From contig NSJK01000027.1 of NCBI GenBank assembly GCA_002632325.1, positions 1 to 35,543 on the forward strand: 35,543 bases of DNA, in the 5' to 3' direction. Position numbers and translations under genes: made by a program. Positions 22,676-31,592 of this stretch are shown here, in pieces. The notes under the pieces are model-generated. The model was given only the letters and a program-made list of their open reading frames with translations. It had not been told where the DNA came from and ran no database searches. The stretch comes from Lysobacterales bacterium. Its GTDB lineage: Bacteria; Pseudomonadota; Gammaproteobacteria; Xanthomonadales; Rhodanobacteraceae. Every line of letters begins with the position of its first letter. The stretch's first letter is position 1.

Positions 22676-25600
22676 ATGTGGAAGCCAATTGATTCGAAGC
22701 GGGTGTTTTCGATCGGTGCAGCAAGCCTGCTGTGCATCGCGGCGATGCTTGCATTCGCCGGTGCGGCAATCGCGGCCGTGGCGAAAACCGCTGCGGGAAC
22801 GGCGCCAACTTCGGTTCGCGTCGCCGAGACCGGCAACGAATACACCAGCATCGTCTCGGCCCTTGATGATGTGGCCACGCGCGGCGGCATGACGCTCGAG
22901 CTGGCTCCCGGCGTCTACCACGAGACCATCGTGTTGACCAAGGGCGTCAGGCTGGTCGCCAGCGGAGGTCTCGTGCCCAGCGGCGGCGGCTTCCACATCA
23001 ACGCAGGACCGACCGTGCCGCCCTCGGTGGTCATCGATGGCGGCAACTCCCTTGCCGTCGGTGTGCAGATTCTCCCCGGCGTCACCGGCGCGAGCGTGAG
23101 TGGGCTGGAAATCCGCAACTTCACCACGCATTGCATCGAGGCGATGGGCGGCAATGACAACGCCCTGATCGAGGAAAACTGGGTCCACCATTGTGGCCAG
23201 CACGGCATCCTCGTCTCGGGCGGCGCGCCCACCGGCATCAACGGCGTGACGATCCGCAACAACGAAGTCAGCGACGTCGGTTTCGGCCCCAACAATGGCC
23301 GCGGCATCGTGGTGTGGGACGGCATCAAGCGTGACCTCACGATCCAGAACAACTGGGTGCACGACATGGCCGGTTGCTGTGGCATCGAGCTGCAGGATGG
23401 TGCGGCCACCGGCGCCTGGATCCTCGACAACGTGGTCGAGAATGTCGGCGATTCGGGCATGGCTTTCATCCAGTTGACCTCGGGTTCGCCGAGCCTGCGC
23501 GCCAACATTGTGCGCAACAACACGGTCACCAACACCGGCCGTTTCGGCATCGAGATCAAGATCCCCAACGGCAGCGGTGCGCTGCCGGGCGTGGGTGATA
23601 CGGGCGATGGTGCGATCCTCGTCGAAGGCAACACCGTCGACGGCGCGGGCGTGAAGACCCTGCGCGATCGCGCCGGCATCGCGGTGATTCGTCGCGCATT
23701 CGGCGTCTATCCCTACCAGGTCGATGCGACGTCGGGTGTGGTAGTGCGCAACAACACGATCCACGACGTGCGCACCAACAATCCGGCCAGTTCCTATCGC
23801 GGCTACGGCATCGTGGTCGAGGGCCTGGGTTCGACGGTCGAAAACAACACGCTCACCGCCAACGACATCGGCCTGCAGATCCAGCAGGCCAACCAGCCGG
23901 CCAGCTTGCCGGGCGATTCCAACCAGAACACGGTGAGCGCGTGGTTCGCGCGCGGCAATGCGCCTTTCACCTGCGTTACCGAGAGCAGCAACACGATCAC
24001 CAGCAGCACGCTGGGCGATTCAGTGTCCTACGTGCCATCGGGTGCACCGATGACGGGTGGTTATGCGACCAATCAGAACACCGGTTTCTCGTATTGCACG
24101 ATCACCTCGGCGGTCACCGCAGCATCCAATGGCGACACCATCCTCGTCGCGTCCGGCATGCATGCCGAAAACGTCGTGGTGACACGGCCAATCAAGATCG
24201 TTGGCGCCGGGCAGGCCAGTACCACGATCGTGCCCGCAGCTTACAACCCCGATTGCAGTGGTGCGCCGCTGGGTTCGCAGGGCTCGATGTGCACGGCCGG
24301 TGACGCGAGCGTGGTGTTCCTGGTCAAGGCTTCGAACGTGGAGATTTCCGATCTCGCTGTCGATGGCATCAACCCGTTCATTCCCGGGCATGCAACGGAC
24401 ATCGCCGCGCGCAACGGCATCATGAGTGCGACCACGGGCGGCGCGTTCACCAACTTCAAGGTGCATGACACCACGATCCGCAACATCTGGCTGCGTGGTC
24501 TGTATTCGCCCAGCGAAAACGGAACCTTCGAGTTCCGCGACAACGTGGTCGACAACGTCAAGTCCGATCCCTTTGCCTCGCTGGCGATCTTCAACTACGG
24601 CGGCGGCGGCATCATCGATGGCAACACGGTGTCCAACGCGAACGATGCCATCGTGGCGAATTGGTCGCGCGGCACCACCTTCAGCAACAACACGGTCAGC
24701 CTCTCGGGTGGTGGCGTCCACACCGACAACAACGGCGGCAGTGGCGGCAATGGTGACGTGATCGAATCCAACACCGTCACCTGCGGTGTCGATGATGGTT
24801 ACGGCATCTTCTCGTTCGCGAACTACCGCGACGTCACGATCCGGGACAACACGATCAGCGCCTGCGCGGTGGGTCTGGGCGCGTTCTCTGGTCGTAGCGA
24901 TGACAACCTGCCGCTGTACACAACCACGTTCCAGCGCAACCAGGTCGACGGCACGGGGGCGACGGTATCCACGCCAGGCGACAGCACACTGGGCGCGTGG
25001 CTGAGCACGACCTCGTTCAATTGGGGCGACCACAATAACCAGGCGGTGCTCGCCAACAACACCTTCACCGGATTCGACGTGGGCGTCCTGACCGATCGCG
25101 GCAACGGCAAGAGCCTTGCGACAAGCGCGAACGTCAACCGCATTACCGGCAACGGCATTGGCTGGAGTGACAACGGCGATGCCGTGAACGGCAGCAATGG
25201 CAGCAGCGATTTCAGCAACAACTGGTGGGGCTGCAATGCGGACCCGGCAGCGCCCAGTGCCGGTTGCGACAGTGCGCAGGGCGTGGGCGCGAGTGCGCCG
25301 TGGCTGGTGCTGAGCCTGCCGAATGGCCCGATCAATATTGCGCGCAATGCGACGATTTCCATCGCGGCCGATCTCAACCACAACTCCAGTGCTGGCACAG
25401 TCGATACCAGCGACCTGTTCAGCGACGGCACCTCGATCGCGTTCAGTGCGAGCAATGGTGCCAGCGCGACTTCGCCGCAGACGACCAGCGCGGGTGTGGC
25501 GACGACGAGCTTCTCGGGCCTGGCGGCCGGGTCCTCGACCGTGACGGCCACCTTCGAGAATGCGCAGCCGACCGTCCTCGTGCAGATCACGCCGGCGGCT

Positions 25601-28600
25601 ATCGCGCTCGATGCGCCGTTGACGCGCACCTACAACGGCAGCGCGCAGACGGTGACTGCGACCACGGTTCCAGCCAGTCTGGCCTACGGCGTCACTTACG
25701 ACGGCAGCCCGACGCCGCCCACGAATGCAGGCAGCTACGCCGTGATCGCCACGATCACCGACAACTGCTGTGAGGGCACGGTGAGCGGCACGCTCGTGAT
25801 CAATCGTGCGAACACCACGATCGAGTTCCAGCCCGATCCGGCGAGTTTCATCTACGACGGCAACACGCACGCGGTCAGCGCGCGCCTGCTTGCCGAGCCG
25901 GGCACGAATTGCCCGACCACGGGTACGGTCGGGCCGAATGTCGGCAGCTACCCCGTGAACGCGGCAGCCTGCACCGGCAGCAATTACCAGGCGCCGGCCA
26001 GCAGCACGAGCGCGAGCGTCACGCCGCAGCCCACCACGATCAGCTTCTCGCATTTGGTGCAGGCCTACGACGGCTCGCCCAAGTCGGTGGTGGCGACCAC
26101 CGCGCCGACGCCGGGCGTGGCCTTGGCAATCACCTACAACGGCAGCCCGACCCCGCCGACCGCGGTCGGCAGCTACGCCGTCGTGGCGACGGTCGCCGAT
26201 GGCAACTACAGCGGCAGCAATACCGCGACCTTGCAGATCGTGCCCGGCACCTCCGACATGGCGCTCGTGCTCAACGGCCCCGTCGATCCGATCCATGTGG
26301 GTGACACCGCGCAGTACGCCGCGACCATGCTGGCCAATCCGGCGCTGCACACCGGCGAGCACTTCGGCTATCGCGTGGAGCTGACCAAGTCGGGCGGTGC
26401 GCCGCTGGCCTTGAGTGACCTGGCCACGATGGAAGTGTTCTACAACGGCGTGTGGGAAGACGCGACGACCTTCTTCGGCTCGATTCCGTTCGTGCTCGAT
26501 CCGATCACGCATACGCTCACCTACAACTTCCCCGACGGCATCCCGGGCTATTCCAGCGGCTTCCCGATCCTGGATCCCAGTTGGACCTGGAATGTCCGCT
26601 TCAGCTTCGCGACCGTGGGCACCTACACGGTGAGCGCGACCCTGACCGACGGCATCGCCGGTCCGGACATCAGTCCTGCCGTGGTCGGTTCGATCGCGAC
26701 CGTGGTGTTGCCGGAATTGCCGCCCACGGACATCCATATGGCCCTGACCGGCCCGGTCGGCAGCATCGAAGTGGGCAGTGTCGCCGGCTACACCGGGACG
26801 ATGACCGCCGATCCCTCGCTGCACGTGGGTGACAAGTTCGATGTGCGCACGACGATCGCCAAGACCGGCGGCAACCATGCATTGGTGGCCGCGGACCTGG
26901 CTTCCATCGAAGTGTTCTACATGGGGTCGTGGCAGGCGCTGCCGCCCGGTGCGTTCACCCTGGTGGGCAACGAGCTGGTGATGGATTTCCCCAACAGCCT
27001 GATCGGCGATGGCTTCGAGATCCAGGATCCGGTGTGGACGTGGAACTTCCGCGCCAGCTGGGCCGATACCGGCGTCTACACGATGACCGCGCAGGTGATC
27101 GACCATGCCCAGGTAATGCTGGCCAATCCGGATGTGTTCGCCACGGGCGCAATCTCCACCACCGTGGTTGCGGCCACGCCGCATCTGCCCGACATGGCGC
27201 TGCTGCTCAACGGCCCGCTCGACCCGGTCGAGCTGGGCAATGCGGCGCAGTACACCGGAACGATGCTGGCCGAGCCTTCGCTCTACACCGGCCACACCTT
27301 CTTCGTGCGCGTGCGCCTGAGCAAGAACGGTGGCGTCGATGCGATGACGGCGGCCGACCTGGTCAAGATGGAGCTCTACAACGGCGGCTGGTTCGATGCG
27401 ACCAGCCAGCTGCAACCCGAGCTGCATGTCGACGGTAATGACCTCGTGTACCTGTTCCCGCAGCCCAATGCCGCATTCCCGATCATCGATCCGGTGTGGA
27501 GCTGGAACTTCCGCTTCACCTACGGCAGCGTGGGCGTGTATGGCGCGCAGGCCGACGTGATCGACGCGGCCAACGCGGGCACGATCGGCGATGCCATCGC
27601 GGCGCCATCGCTCGCGCATGCGCAGATCGACACCACGGTGATCGACACGCCGCAGATCAGCCTGCAACTGCAGGGCGCGGTGGTCGGCACGGTGGGTACG
27701 CCGGTGCAATACGTGGGCACCTTGCGCGCCGATCCGCTGCCCAATCCGGCCAACCTCTACTTCGTGCAGGTGCGCCTGCACAAGAGCACGGGCCCGGCGG
27801 CAGTGAGCGACATCAGCAAGATGGAAATCTTCTGGGGCGGGCAGTGGGTCGATCCGACCCAGCCGCCCTACAACCTCAGCCTGCCGTTCACCCAGGATGG
27901 TGGTGACCTGGTCTACCTGTTCCCCAAGCCGATCCTGGACAACGGCTTCCCGATCGATGAAGCCGAGTGGAGCTGGCAGTTCCGCTTCACCTTTGCCGAT
28001 GCGGCGATGTACACGGCGACCGCAACCGTGGTCGATGCCGGTACTCTCACGGCAGTCGCGGATCCGGTCTCGATCCAGACCGACATCGGGCCAATGCCAG
28101 ACGACATCCGTCTGGATCTCAATGGCCCGGTGGCTGGCGTCGAAGAGGATGTGCCGGCCGCGTATACGGGCCGTCTGCGCAACTTCGGTGGCGATCTGGC
28201 CGAGAACGGCTACGTCAAGATACGGGTCGAAATGGCCGGGCAACCACTGGTTGTGAGCGATGTCGATGCCGAGGTCTGGAACGGCAGCGCCTGGGTGCCG
28301 GGTACCTTCACCGTGGTCAATGACGGTCTGGAAGCGAACTTCCCGGACACCACCGGGTTCCCGATTCCGGCGGGCTTCGACTACACCCACCAATTCCGCA
28401 TCACCTATCACCGCACCGGCGTGTTCCACGCGCTCGCGGCCGTGATGGGCGCGGTTTCGGGCGATGTGCATGCGAGTGCGGAGATGTTCACCGAGGTGGT
28501 GCCGCGCAGCCCGATCACGGCGAGCGTGAGCTTCCTGCCGAGCTCGCTGCACGCGGTCTATGACGGCACTGCGCACGCAGCTCTCGCGTCGACGTCGCCG

Positions 28601-31384
28601 TCAGGCTTGAGCCTGGTGTACACCTACAACGGCAACAACACCGCGCCGACACAGGCGGGTTCGTATGTGGTGGTCGCCACGATCGATGCGGGCAACCCGG
28701 CCAACTCGCCTTACGTGGGTTCGGCCTCGGCGATCCTCACGATCGACAAGGCAGTCGGCAGCGTGGGCTTCGCGCCGCTGACCGGAGCCTATGGCAGCGT
28801 GCATGCGGTCACCGCAACGCTGAGCCCGATCGACAGCAACGCCAGTTGCACGGCAGTCAGCGGTGTGCCCGCGCAGAATGCAGCGGTCGGCAATTACTCG
28901 GTCAGCGCGAGCTGCACGAGCGACAACTACAGCGCGAGCGGCGCCGCGAGCTACGTGGTCACGCCGATCGCTGCGGGCAACACCGGCATCACGCTCACGG
29001 GTGGCAGCTTCACTTACGACGGTGCCAGCCATGGAGCGACCGTGGCCAATCCGAACGGGGTTGCCTACACGCTCAGCTACGACACCGGCAACGGTTCGGC
29101 ACCGATCAATGTCGGCAGCTACGTCGCCACGCTCACGGTCACCGATTCCAACCATGCGGCCGAAACGCTGACTGCAACGGTCGAAATCACCCAGGCCGAT
29201 GTGAGTCTGAGCTTCGGTGATCTGGCCCAGGTCTACGACGGTTCGCCCAAGGCAGCCTCGGTGGTGACGGTTCCGGCCGGCGTGGCCGGTGTGAGCCTCG
29301 GCTACGCGCCGGATGCGATGCCGATCAATGCGGGCAGCTACACGGTGACGGCGACGCTGTCGAATCCGAACTACACCCTCACCGGAACGACCACGGCGAC
29401 CCTCGTGATCGCCAAGGCAGTCGGTGCGGTGAGCTTCGGCGCGACCAACTTCGGATTCGACGGCTTGCCGCATGACACCACCGCGGTGATCGCGCAGGAG
29501 ACCGGCACGAGCTGCACGCTCACGCCGATCGGCGACTATCCGCGCACGCATGCGGGCAGTACTTCGCTCGCCGCAAGCTGTGATGGCGTCAACTACACCG
29601 CGGCTGGCAGCACCACGCTCGTGGTCTCGCCCAAGCCGGTGACGATCACGCTCTCGGGCCTTGGCAACTTTGCCTACGACGGCAACGTGCATGCGGCCAG
29701 CGCCAGTGTGGTCGGCGAAGTGGTCGGCTTCCCGGCAACGACCGCGCTGACCTACAACGGCAACGCGTCGGCGCCGAGCGCTGTCGGCAGCTACAACGTC
29801 ATCGCCGCACTCGATGCGGGGGTCACCGACTACACGGCCACGCCGGCGAGCGGTCTCATCGTGATCGGCGCGGCCAATGCGACGGTGACGCTGTCGGATC
29901 TGTCCGTGGTCTACGACGGCAATCCGCATGCAGCCACGGTCGTTACGAGTCCGGCCAGCCTGACCACCGACGTGACCTACGACGGCAGTCCGACGCCGCC
30001 GACCAATGCGGGCAGCTACACGGTGGTCGCCACGATCACGCAGGCCGGCTACAGCGGCAGCGCGAGCGGCACGCTCGTGATCGCCAAGGCCGCGGCCACG
30101 GTGACGCTCACAGCCGCCGATCTGCAGCAGACCTGGGGTGCCACCCACGCGGTGGGCGTCACCACCAACCCGGCGAGCCTCGCCACCAGCATCACCTACG
30201 ACGGCAATGCCGGCGAACCCGTGAATGTGGGCTCCTACAGCGTCGTCGCGGTGGTCACCGACCCCAATTACACGGGTTCGACCAGTGGCACCTTGGTGAT
30301 CACGCATGGCGATCCGGCGCAGATCTCGGTGGTCGGCAGCGCAATGTTCAGTGGCACCGCGGGCCAGCCGCTGGTGGGGCCGCTTCCCACGGTCAAGGTC
30401 ACCGATGCGGGCGGCAATCCGGTGCCCGGCGTCGCGATCACGTTTGCTGCGGGCGTCGGTGATGGCAGCCTGAGCGGTGCTGCACCGACCACCGATCAGA
30501 ACGGTCTTGCCACGCTCGGTGGCTGGACGCTTGATGCCACGCCCGGCACCGACATGGTCACTGCGACCGCGGCGGGCGTGGGTGGCAACGTGTCGTTCAG
30601 CGCCACCAGTACGGCCGATTCGAGCGGCTTGGCCGTCAGTGTGACCGATGGTCGCGTCGCGACCCAGATCGGTCGCGTGCTCACCTGGACGATCATGATC
30701 GGCAATGGCGGCAACTCCAACCTCGATGGCGTCCATGTCGAGGATGCGCTGCCAGCCGAAATGGATGCCGGCGGTGCACATTGGCAGTGCATCGCGCTCA
30801 ATGGCGCGGACTGCGATGGCAGCGGCAGCGGCAGCCTCGACGAGCTGATCGATCTGCCCGCGGGCAGCAGCGTGGTCTTCCTGCTCAGCGCGACCGTGAC
30901 GCAGGACCTCGACGGCATGATCGAGAACACGGTGAGCGTGACGCATGACGGCAACACCATCGTGCGCACAGATCAGACCGAGATCGTGATCTTCCGCGAT
31001 GGCTTCGAGATGTACGGCGATGGTTCCTCGCCGCGACCCGAAGGCATGCAGCCGATCGCACTCGGTACACTGGGCGACGACCAGCCCTTGATGTTCGCGA
31101 TCGAGCCACAGCAGCTTCCGTCGCTGCAGGTGGTGTCGATTGCGCAGGCTGCCGACCGCAGCTTCACGGTCGAAGCGATCCGCATCGACGGGGTCGCGTA
31201 CCTGCGCCTGATCGCACGCAGCGACGCTGGTGAGGTCACGACCGCGTGGAGCGCGGTCGCGGGCACGCAGCTTGCGCTGCTGCTCGATGGCACGCGCCTG
31301 GCTCTGGTCGGTGCAGCTGCCGACCTCGAACTGGAGCTCGCGCACGGCGGCAGTATCGCGGTCAACGGCGCCGGTCCGATGTGA
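22676..31384 (+). CDS. Giant exported beta-helix/MBG-module protein B with IFRDGFE motif
   Basis: A 2902-residue exported protein, paralogous to protein A. A signal peptide (about 1-34) is followed by two beta-helix tracts (about 40-440 and 480-880, closing with NNWWGCNADP), an Ig-like segment (about 885-976), three MBG/YDG modules (977-1193), five copies of an unrecognised domain of about 150 residues (1194-1945), eight more MBG-like modules (1946-2545; one lacks the YDG triplet), a Big-1-like domain (from 2546), a DUF11-like domain (about 2649-2771), IFRDGFE (2772-2778) and a 124-residue tail like that of protein A. The ATG at 22676 follows GGGGAAGG and gives the signal peptide; an upstream frame from 22604 does not. 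A hairpin terminator follows. No enzyme motif or known anchor is visible. A role in adhesion or matrix is inferred from the modules. Confidence 0.85.
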   Translation: MWKPIDSKRVFSIGAASLLCIAAMLAFAGAAIAAVAKTAAGTAPTSVRVAETGNEYTSIVSALDDVATRGGMTLELAPGVYHETIVLTKGVRLVASGGLVPSGGGFHINAGPTVPPSVVIDGGNSLAVGVQILPGVTGASVSGLEIRNFTTHCIEAMGGNDNALIEENWVHHCGQHGILVSGGAPTGINGVTIRNNEVSDVGFGPNNGRGIVVWDGIKRDLTIQNNWVHDMAGCCGIELQDGAATGAWILDNVVENVGDSGMAFIQLTSGSPSLRANIVRNNTVTNTGRFGIEIKIPNGSGALPGVGDTGDGAILVEGNTVDGAGVKTLRDRAGIAVIRRAFGVYPYQVDATSGVVVRNNTIHDVRTNNPASSYRGYGIVVEGLGSTVENNTLTANDIGLQIQQANQPASLPGDSNQNTVSAWFARGNAPFTCVTESSNTITSSTLGDSVSYVPSGAPMTGGYATNQNTGFSYCTITSAVTAASNGDTILVASGMHAENVVVTRPIKIVGAGQASTTIVPAAYNPDCSGAPLGSQGSMCTAGDASVVFLVKASNVEISDLAVDGINPFIPGHATDIAARNGIMSATTGGAFTNFKVHDTTIRNIWLRGLYSPSENGTFEFRDNVVDNVKSDPFASLAIFNYGGGGIIDGNTVSNANDAIVANWSRGTTFSNNTVSLSGGGVHTDNNGGSGGNGDVIESNTVTCGVDDGYGIFSFANYRDVTIRDNTISACAVGLGAFSGRSDDNLPLYTTTFQRNQVDGTGATVSTPGDSTLGAWLSTTSFNWGDHNNQAVLANNTFTGFDVGVLTDRGNGKSLATSANVNRITGNGIGWSDNGDAVNGSNGSSDFSNNWWGCNADPAAPSAGCDSAQGVGASAPWLVLSLPNGPINIARNATISIAADLNHNSSAGTVDTSDLFSDGTSIAFSASNGASATSPQTTSAGVATTSFSGLAAGSSTVTATFENAQPTVLVQITPAAIALDAPLTRTYNGSAQTVTATTVPASLAYGVTYDGSPTPPTNAGSYAVIATITDNCCEGTVSGTLVINRANTTIEFQPDPASFIYDGNTHAVSARLLAEPGTNCPTTGTVGPNVGSYPVNAAACTGSNYQAPASSTSASVTPQPTTISFSHLVQAYDGSPKSVVATTAPTPGVALAITYNGSPTPPTAVGSYAVVATVADGNYSGSNTATLQIVPGTSDMALVLNGPVDPIHVGDTAQYAATMLANPALHTGEHFGYRVELTKSGGAPLALSDLATMEVFYNGVWEDATTFFGSIPFVLDPITHTLTYNFPDGIPGYSSGFPILDPSWTWNVRFSFATVGTYTVSATLTDGIAGPDISPAVVGSIATVVLPELPPTDIHMALTGPVGSIEVGSVAGYTGTMTADPSLHVGDKFDVRTTIAKTGGNHALVAADLASIEVFYMGSWQALPPGAFTLVGNELVMDFPNSLIGDGFEIQDPVWTWNFRASWADTGVYTMTAQVIDHAQVMLANPDVFATGAISTTVVAATPHLPDMALLLNGPLDPVELGNAAQYTGTMLAEPSLYTGHTFFVRVRLSKNGGVDAMTAADLVKMELYNGGWFDATSQLQPELHVDGNDLVYLFPQPNAAFPIIDPVWSWNFRFTYGSVGVYGAQADVIDAANAGTIGDAIAAPSLAHAQIDTTVIDTPQISLQLQGAVVGTVGTPVQYVGTLRADPLPNPANLYFVQVRLHKSTGPAAVSDISKMEIFWGGQWVDPTQPPYNLSLPFTQDGGDLVYLFPKPILDNGFPIDEAEWSWQFRFTFADAAMYTATATVVDAGTLTAVADPVSIQTDIGPMPDDIRLDLNGPVAGVEEDVPAAYTGRLRNFGGDLAENGYVKIRVEMAGQPLVVSDVDAEVWNGSAWVPGTFTVVNDGLEANFPDTTGFPIPAGFDYTHQFRITYHRTGVFHALAAVMGAVSGDVHASAEMFTEVVPRSPITASVSFLPSSLHAVYDGTAHAALASTSPSGLSLVYTYNGNNTAPTQAGSYVVVATIDAGNPANSPYVGSASAILTIDKAVGSVGFAPLTGAYGSVHAVTATLSPIDSNASCTAVSGVPAQNAAVGNYSVSASCTSDNYSASGAASYVVTPIAAGNTGITLTGGSFTYDGASHGATVANPNGVAYTLSYDTGNGSAPINVGSYVATLTVTDSNHAAETLTATVEITQADVSLSFGDLAQVYDGSPKAASVVTVPAGVAGVSLGYAPDAMPINAGSYTVTATLSNPNYTLTGTTTATLVIAKAVGAVSFGATNFGFDGLPHDTTAVIAQETGTSCTLTPIGDYPRTHAGSTSLAASCDGVNYTAAGSTTLVVSPKPVTITLSGLGNFAYDGNVHAASASVVGEVVGFPATTALTYNGNASAPSAVGSYNVIAALDAGVTDYTATPASGLIVIGAANATVTLSDLSVVYDGNPHAATVVTSPASLTTDVTYDGSPTPPTNAGSYTVVATITQAGYSGSASGTLVIAKAAATVTLTAADLQQTWGATHAVGVTTNPASLATSITYDGNAGEPVNVGSYSVVAVVTDPNYTGSTSGTLVITHGDPAQISVVGSAMFSGTAGQPLVGPLPTVKVTDAGGNPVPGVAITFAAGVGDGSLSGAAPTTDQNGLATLGGWTLDATPGTDMVTATAAGVGGNVSFSATSTADSSGLAVSVTDGRVATQIGRVLTWTIMIGNGGNSNLDGVHVEDALPAEMDAGGAHWQCIALNGADCDGSGSGSLDELIDLPAGSSVVFLLSATVTQDLDGMIENTVSVTHDGNTIVRTDQTEIVIFRDGFEMYGDGSSPRPEGMQPIALGTLGDDQPLMFAIEPQQLPSLQVVSIAQAADRSFTVEAIRIDGVAYLRLIARSDAGEVTTAWSAVAGTQLALLLDGTRLALVGAAADLELELAHGGSIAVNGAGPM
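26255..28510 (+). repeat. Five tandem copies of an unrecognised ~150-residue domain in exoprotein B
   Basis: Units begin at 26255, 26729, 27191, 27653 and 28103 (158, 154, 154, 150 and 136 residues). The shared frame is LxLNGPV near the start, then VGxxAxYTGTM, ADPSLH-like, a V-R-x-x-L/I strand, a D-x-x-x-MEVFYxGxW block, an FP turn, GFPIxDPxWxWNFRF, and a final VGVYTxxAxVID strand. Copies are diverged in DNA, and the fifth lacks part of the middle. The pattern suggests a beta-sandwich of its own kind, inserted between two MBG blocks. I cannot assign a named family. Confidence 0.85.
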
Positions 31385-31467
31385 GGATCGGAAGAGCGGG
31401 CAGGGTGTGGGCACCAGCCGCATCCTGCCCAAGCCGCAGACAGACGCGTCACACAGTTTGCTTTGAC

Positions 31468-31490
31468 GAGGCCGGGCGAACCCCGGCCTC
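31468..31490 (+). terminator. Hairpin terminator after exoprotein B
   Basis: GAGGCCGGG (31468-31476), loop CGAAC, CCCGGCCTC (31482-31490), followed by ACATTTTGCT. A nine-base GC-rich stem and a short T-run 84 bases after the stop fit an intrinsic terminator separating the exoprotein genes from nadE. Confidence 0.75.
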
Positions 31491-31592
31491 ACATTTTGCT
31501 GCAGTGTTCGGACAGAGGGATGACATCGATTGACCGCCCGGACCGATGTGCTCGGCTATCATCCGCGCTCATCGCCTCGTCCGGAACATTGC

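Noticed and set aside
24020..28576. Very long open frames on the minus strand opposite protein B (1518 and 963 codons, also 28601-31492)
   Set aside because: They are antisense shadows of a GC-rich coding region. Their translations are rich in Arg, His, Ala and Asp without domains, while the plus strand has clear domain structure and a signal peptide.
18279..31384. Proteins A and B as classical autotransporters, filamentous haemagglutinins or pectate lyases
   Set aside because: The C-termini have no 12-strand barrel or terminal aromatic residue, the N-termini have no TPS domain, and the beta-helix tracts show no visible set of catalytic Asp/Arg residues.
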